Source: an uncultured Lachnospiraceae bacterium (GTDB taxonomy: Bacteria > Bacillota_A > Clostridia > Lachnospirales > Lachnospiraceae). Taken from it: DNA of 26,165 nt. A program made the position numbers and the translations under genes. Below, piece after piece: positions 23,931-26,165 of this stretch; the stretch's first letter is position 1; each line of letters opens with the position of its first letter. The DNA lies in NCBI GenBank assembly GCA_951801245.1, contig CATOMC010000022.1, positions 1 through 26,165 of the forward strand. The letters run 5' to 3'. A model generated the notes under the pieces. The model did not search any database, had not been told where the DNA came from, and saw only the letters and a program-made list of their open reading frames with translations.

Positions 23931-25408
23931 GTCTTATCTACTCCATTTCTGCTTTCTGCCTCAACTCTGTTGAGGCAAAGTGCCCTCATTTTGGAACCTA
24001 ACCGGGATGAGAAACGAAATTTTCGTCCCCCTCCCACATTCACTTTCCATATGAAATTCACATCTGTGTCCATATAATAGCTGATCTGTATCTCCTCTTC
24101 CACGGTAACAAGATCTGCCCTCCTGATACTCGCCCTTAATAATTTCGCCAGCGAAACAGAAATAACCGATATTTCCATATTCCCACTTGTATAACCAAGC
24201 CAGCTAATCGTATCCAGACTATTATACAAAAAATGCGGATTAATCTGCATTTTCAGAAACTCTATTTCCGCTTCCTTATTGGCAAGTTCTAATGAGTATA
24301 CCTTTTCCATCAAGTTCTGGATGTTATCTGCCATTTGATTATATGCCTGCGCTATTCGTCCAATTTCATCCTTCCCTTGTATCACAACCCTGGCATCCAA
24401 TTTTCCCTCACCAAAGCTGGACATGCTTTCCAACAGATCTCCTGTCGGTGCAAGCAGTTTTCTGATGGCTGCCATTGTTACGATAAGCGAAATTGCCAGC
24501 GCTATGATAAGAATAACCACCATTTGAAAAATACTCAGCAGGATATGCCTGCGAAAAACTCCTGTACTGACCGTGGCTATCAGTGTCCACCCGTTTGCCA
24601 TTGGTTTACCAATATAATAATAACTGGCCTCACCTGATTTCGGGTCGGATATTGTCCTATCATCTCTTCTTTGTAATTCAGAAAGGCGATACGGAAACGA
24701 CTCACCTGCTATCGTATTGTTTCCTGCGCCTATAATCGTACTGTCTTCATCTACAAGATATACTTTTCCCGAATAAGCATTTGGAAAAGTAGACAACTTA
24801 TCGCTCAAATATTCATTTTTGCAGATAATCACCATATAACCCAGCGGCTGTATATTATCTGTACTCAGAATAGCTCTTCCGAGGCAAAGGTAATGATCCT
24901 GCCCCGCCATCCCCCATACTGCCGCGCCATTCGCTTCATATATTTCTTCCGGTGACATAGAATATTCCAAATACTCCCTGTTGGTCGTTCCTACGAAAAT
25001 CTCCTGTCCATTTACCGGATATATCCGCAGAGAAATAATCCCCTTTATATTGAATACACTTCCCCGCACCTGCCTTGAAATCGCAGCTTCATTCACTGAA
25101 ATACTGCCCTTACCGGTTTCTTCATCACGCTTTCCATACCTTTGGTTGATCACTTTCAAATTGTCCTGCACAATCTGATCGATTATGATGGATACAGAAA
25201 GCTGGTCTATCTGCTCTATCATATTCGAAATACTTCCTGTGGCCATGGCCGTCAGATCTGCCATATGAGAATCTGCCTGTATTTTATACACCTTATTAGA
25301 ACGTACGGAAAATGATAACAGGAGGATGACAGCCGTTACCAGAAGCAATATCATATAAAGGATAAAAATCTTTATGCGTATACTATAATGCAGTATCGTC
25401 TTCCCCAT
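23927..25408 (-). pseudogene. YesM-like sensor histidine kinase with the ATPase core deleted
   Basis: From the ATG at 25408 (GGAG 8 bases upstream) it is normal up to and past the His box: membrane segment 1 (IKIFILYMILLLVTAVILLL), a Cache-like sensor domain, membrane segment 2 (FQMVVILIIALAISLIVTM), HAMP (SSFGEGKLDARVV), and FLKMQINPHFLYNSLDTISW with the phospho-accepting His. Soon after VTVEEEIQISYYMDT the N, G1 and G2 boxes that bind ATP are missing. The frame then runs as NFIWKVNVGGGRK to a stop overlapping GH42. The same DNA read one frame over gives FHMESECGRGTKISFLIPV, the expected last strand of a YesM ATPase domain. So roughly 100 codons were lost and the frame shifted. The product (493 residues) cannot autophosphorylate. 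Confidence 0.85.
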
Positions 25409-25901
25409 CTTCTCTGCTCCACTTACTCTTCGCAATATGTTCTAATATCTCATGAAACCGTATGCCTGATACCATATTTTCCTGTTTCTTATATTCTGAC
25501 GGACTGCAATGAAAAACTCTTTTAAATATCTGTGAAAAATATCGCTGATCATTAAATCCTGCTTTCTCACAAGCCCGATTGACTTTATCACCTTCCGCCA
25601 AAAATTTCGCGGCATTCATCAGACGGATAGCGTTCAGTATCTCTATAAAGGAATACTCCGTATCCTGCTTAATTCGCTTGGATATATAACTACTTGTAAA
25701 ATGATGGCGCTGCGCCAATTCGTTTAAGCTGATTGATTGTGAAAACTCTTCTGCCATATCTACTAAAATATCCAATGTAGGGGAAGATACCTTGGCAAAA
25801 TGATTCCGAATCTGTGATACTGTGTCAAATACCCCTTCACATGCTTCGTATTTATGAACCATTTCCTTTTGATAACGTCTCTCTTCCAACTGCCCTTTGA
25901 C
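25383..25901 (-). pseudogene. C-terminal half of a YesN-like response regulator
   Basis: The frame (first clear codons near 25901, earliest start TTG 25889) contains the helical linker of long YesN proteins (QLEERRYQKEMVHKYEACEG) followed by an AraC-type DNA-binding domain: ISLNELAQRHHFTSSYISKR, IRLMNAAKFLAEGDKVNRAC and QRYFSQIFKRVFHCSPSEYK. The receiver domain with its Asp pair and phosphorylation site is absent; upstream DNA belongs to a lipoprotein gene in another frame. Intact YesN proteins are about 500 residues; 168-172 remain. The 3' end overlaps the kinase gene by 26 bases, the original operon arrangement. A receiver-less protein from the TTG could still bind DNA, but translation signals are poor. 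Confidence 0.8.
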
Positions 25902-26035
25902 CTTTCAGACCCAGACACTTCTTTTGCATCATCCTTATTTACAGTTGCTGCATCTGTGCCCGTTACATTCGTATTTGCCGCATTATCACTTCCACATCCG
26001 GCTAACAATCCCATGCACAGTATACCTGCCGTCAT
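25902..26035 (-). pseudogene. N-terminal remnant of a sugar-binding lipoprotein
   Basis: From the ATG at 26035 (AGGAG 5 bases upstream) the frame reads MTAGILCMGLLAGCGSDN, a lipoprotein signal core and LLAGC lipobox, then a Thr/Asp/Ala linker (TNVTGTDAATVNKDDAKEV) like those of ABC sugar-binding proteins. After about 45 residues it runs into DNA of the response regulator read out of frame and stops at 25763. The basic n-region expected before MTAGILC is also missing; the preceding codons (KFPLDKGHFITGEL) do not look like a signal start, so the 5' end may be damaged too. The binding domain itself is gone. Confidence 0.65.
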
Positions 26036-26114
26036 TAGTTCTCCTGTTATGAAGTGACCTTTGTCAAGAGGAAATTTCAAAAGAAACTTTTATCCCTTGA
26101 TTCAGCCACATTTG

Positions 26115-26165
26115 TTATTGTCTGACAGCATCCGGAAAGAGCCATTTTAACAGTCTCCGGCATGT
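26115..26165 (-). CDS. Possible 3' end of a gene entering from the right edge
   Basis: One minus-strand frame from the edge reads TCRRLLKWLFPDAVRQ and then stops. Its composition looks like a protein C-terminus, but 16 codons are too few to name a family or to be sure that it is coding. Confidence 0.15.
   Translation of the reverse strand, partial: TCRRLLKWLFPDAVRQ

Overview
The window looks like chromosome of a gut-type Firmicute, most likely a Lachnospiraceae (Clostridia). The support is indirect: strong AGGAGG ribosome-binding sites, moderate G+C coding DNA with AT-rich spacers, CUT1-type sugar ABC transporters without a linked ATPase gene, YesM/YesN-like two-component systems, and family 31, 36 and 42 glycosidases. 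No rRNA, tRNA or CRISPR array was found.

Layout. 1-930: start of an unidentified gene leaving the left edge (possibly an ISAs1-type transposase) and the decayed tail of an Rpn-type nuclease gene. 961-2115: asnA and a hairpin-rich terminator zone. 2184-5555 (minus): sugar ABC importer 1 (binding lipoprotein, then two permeases), divergent from an AraC-family activator (5899-6825) across a very AT-rich spacer with a repeated TTAACCA-like word. 6848-16523 (minus): a larger saccharide locus in the order permease, permease, binding lipoprotein, GH31 alpha-xylosidase, GH36 alpha-galactosidase, LacI-type repressor. It is divergent from an intact YesM/YesN-like sensor kinase and response regulator (16802-19373). 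19395-20255 (minus): a Cof-type HAD phosphatase preceded by an unexplained, hairpin-rich, possibly transcribed stretch of about 310 nt. 20700-26080 (minus): an intact GH42 beta-galactosidase surrounded by broken genes.

How it works together. The central locus imports oligosaccharides as a binding protein-permease system, probably energised by an ATPase encoded elsewhere. The cytoplasmic GH31 (Xyl-alpha-1,6-Glc) and GH36 (alpha-Gal) enzymes then cleave them. The divergent kinase and regulator probably sense the substrate, and the LacI-type protein probably represses the enzymes. The first importer is probably controlled by its divergent AraC neighbour.

Most notable. (a) Three independent deletion scars lie in 5.3 kb: a sensor-kinase N-terminus joined to the last ~40 codons of a GH31 gene; a second sensor kinase with the core of its ATPase domain removed and its true C-terminus left out of frame; and a lipoprotein N-terminus joined to the C-terminal half of a YesN-like regulator. 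Only GH42 is whole among them. (b) The structured stretch upstream of the HAD gene matches no riboswitch or housekeeping RNA I could recognise. (c) A ~240-nt tract upstream of GH31 is almost free of G on the plus strand. (d) A run of ten C sits inside the AraC-family gene. No clearly new multi-gene system was found; the RNA candidate and the scarred regulator cluster are the best leads.
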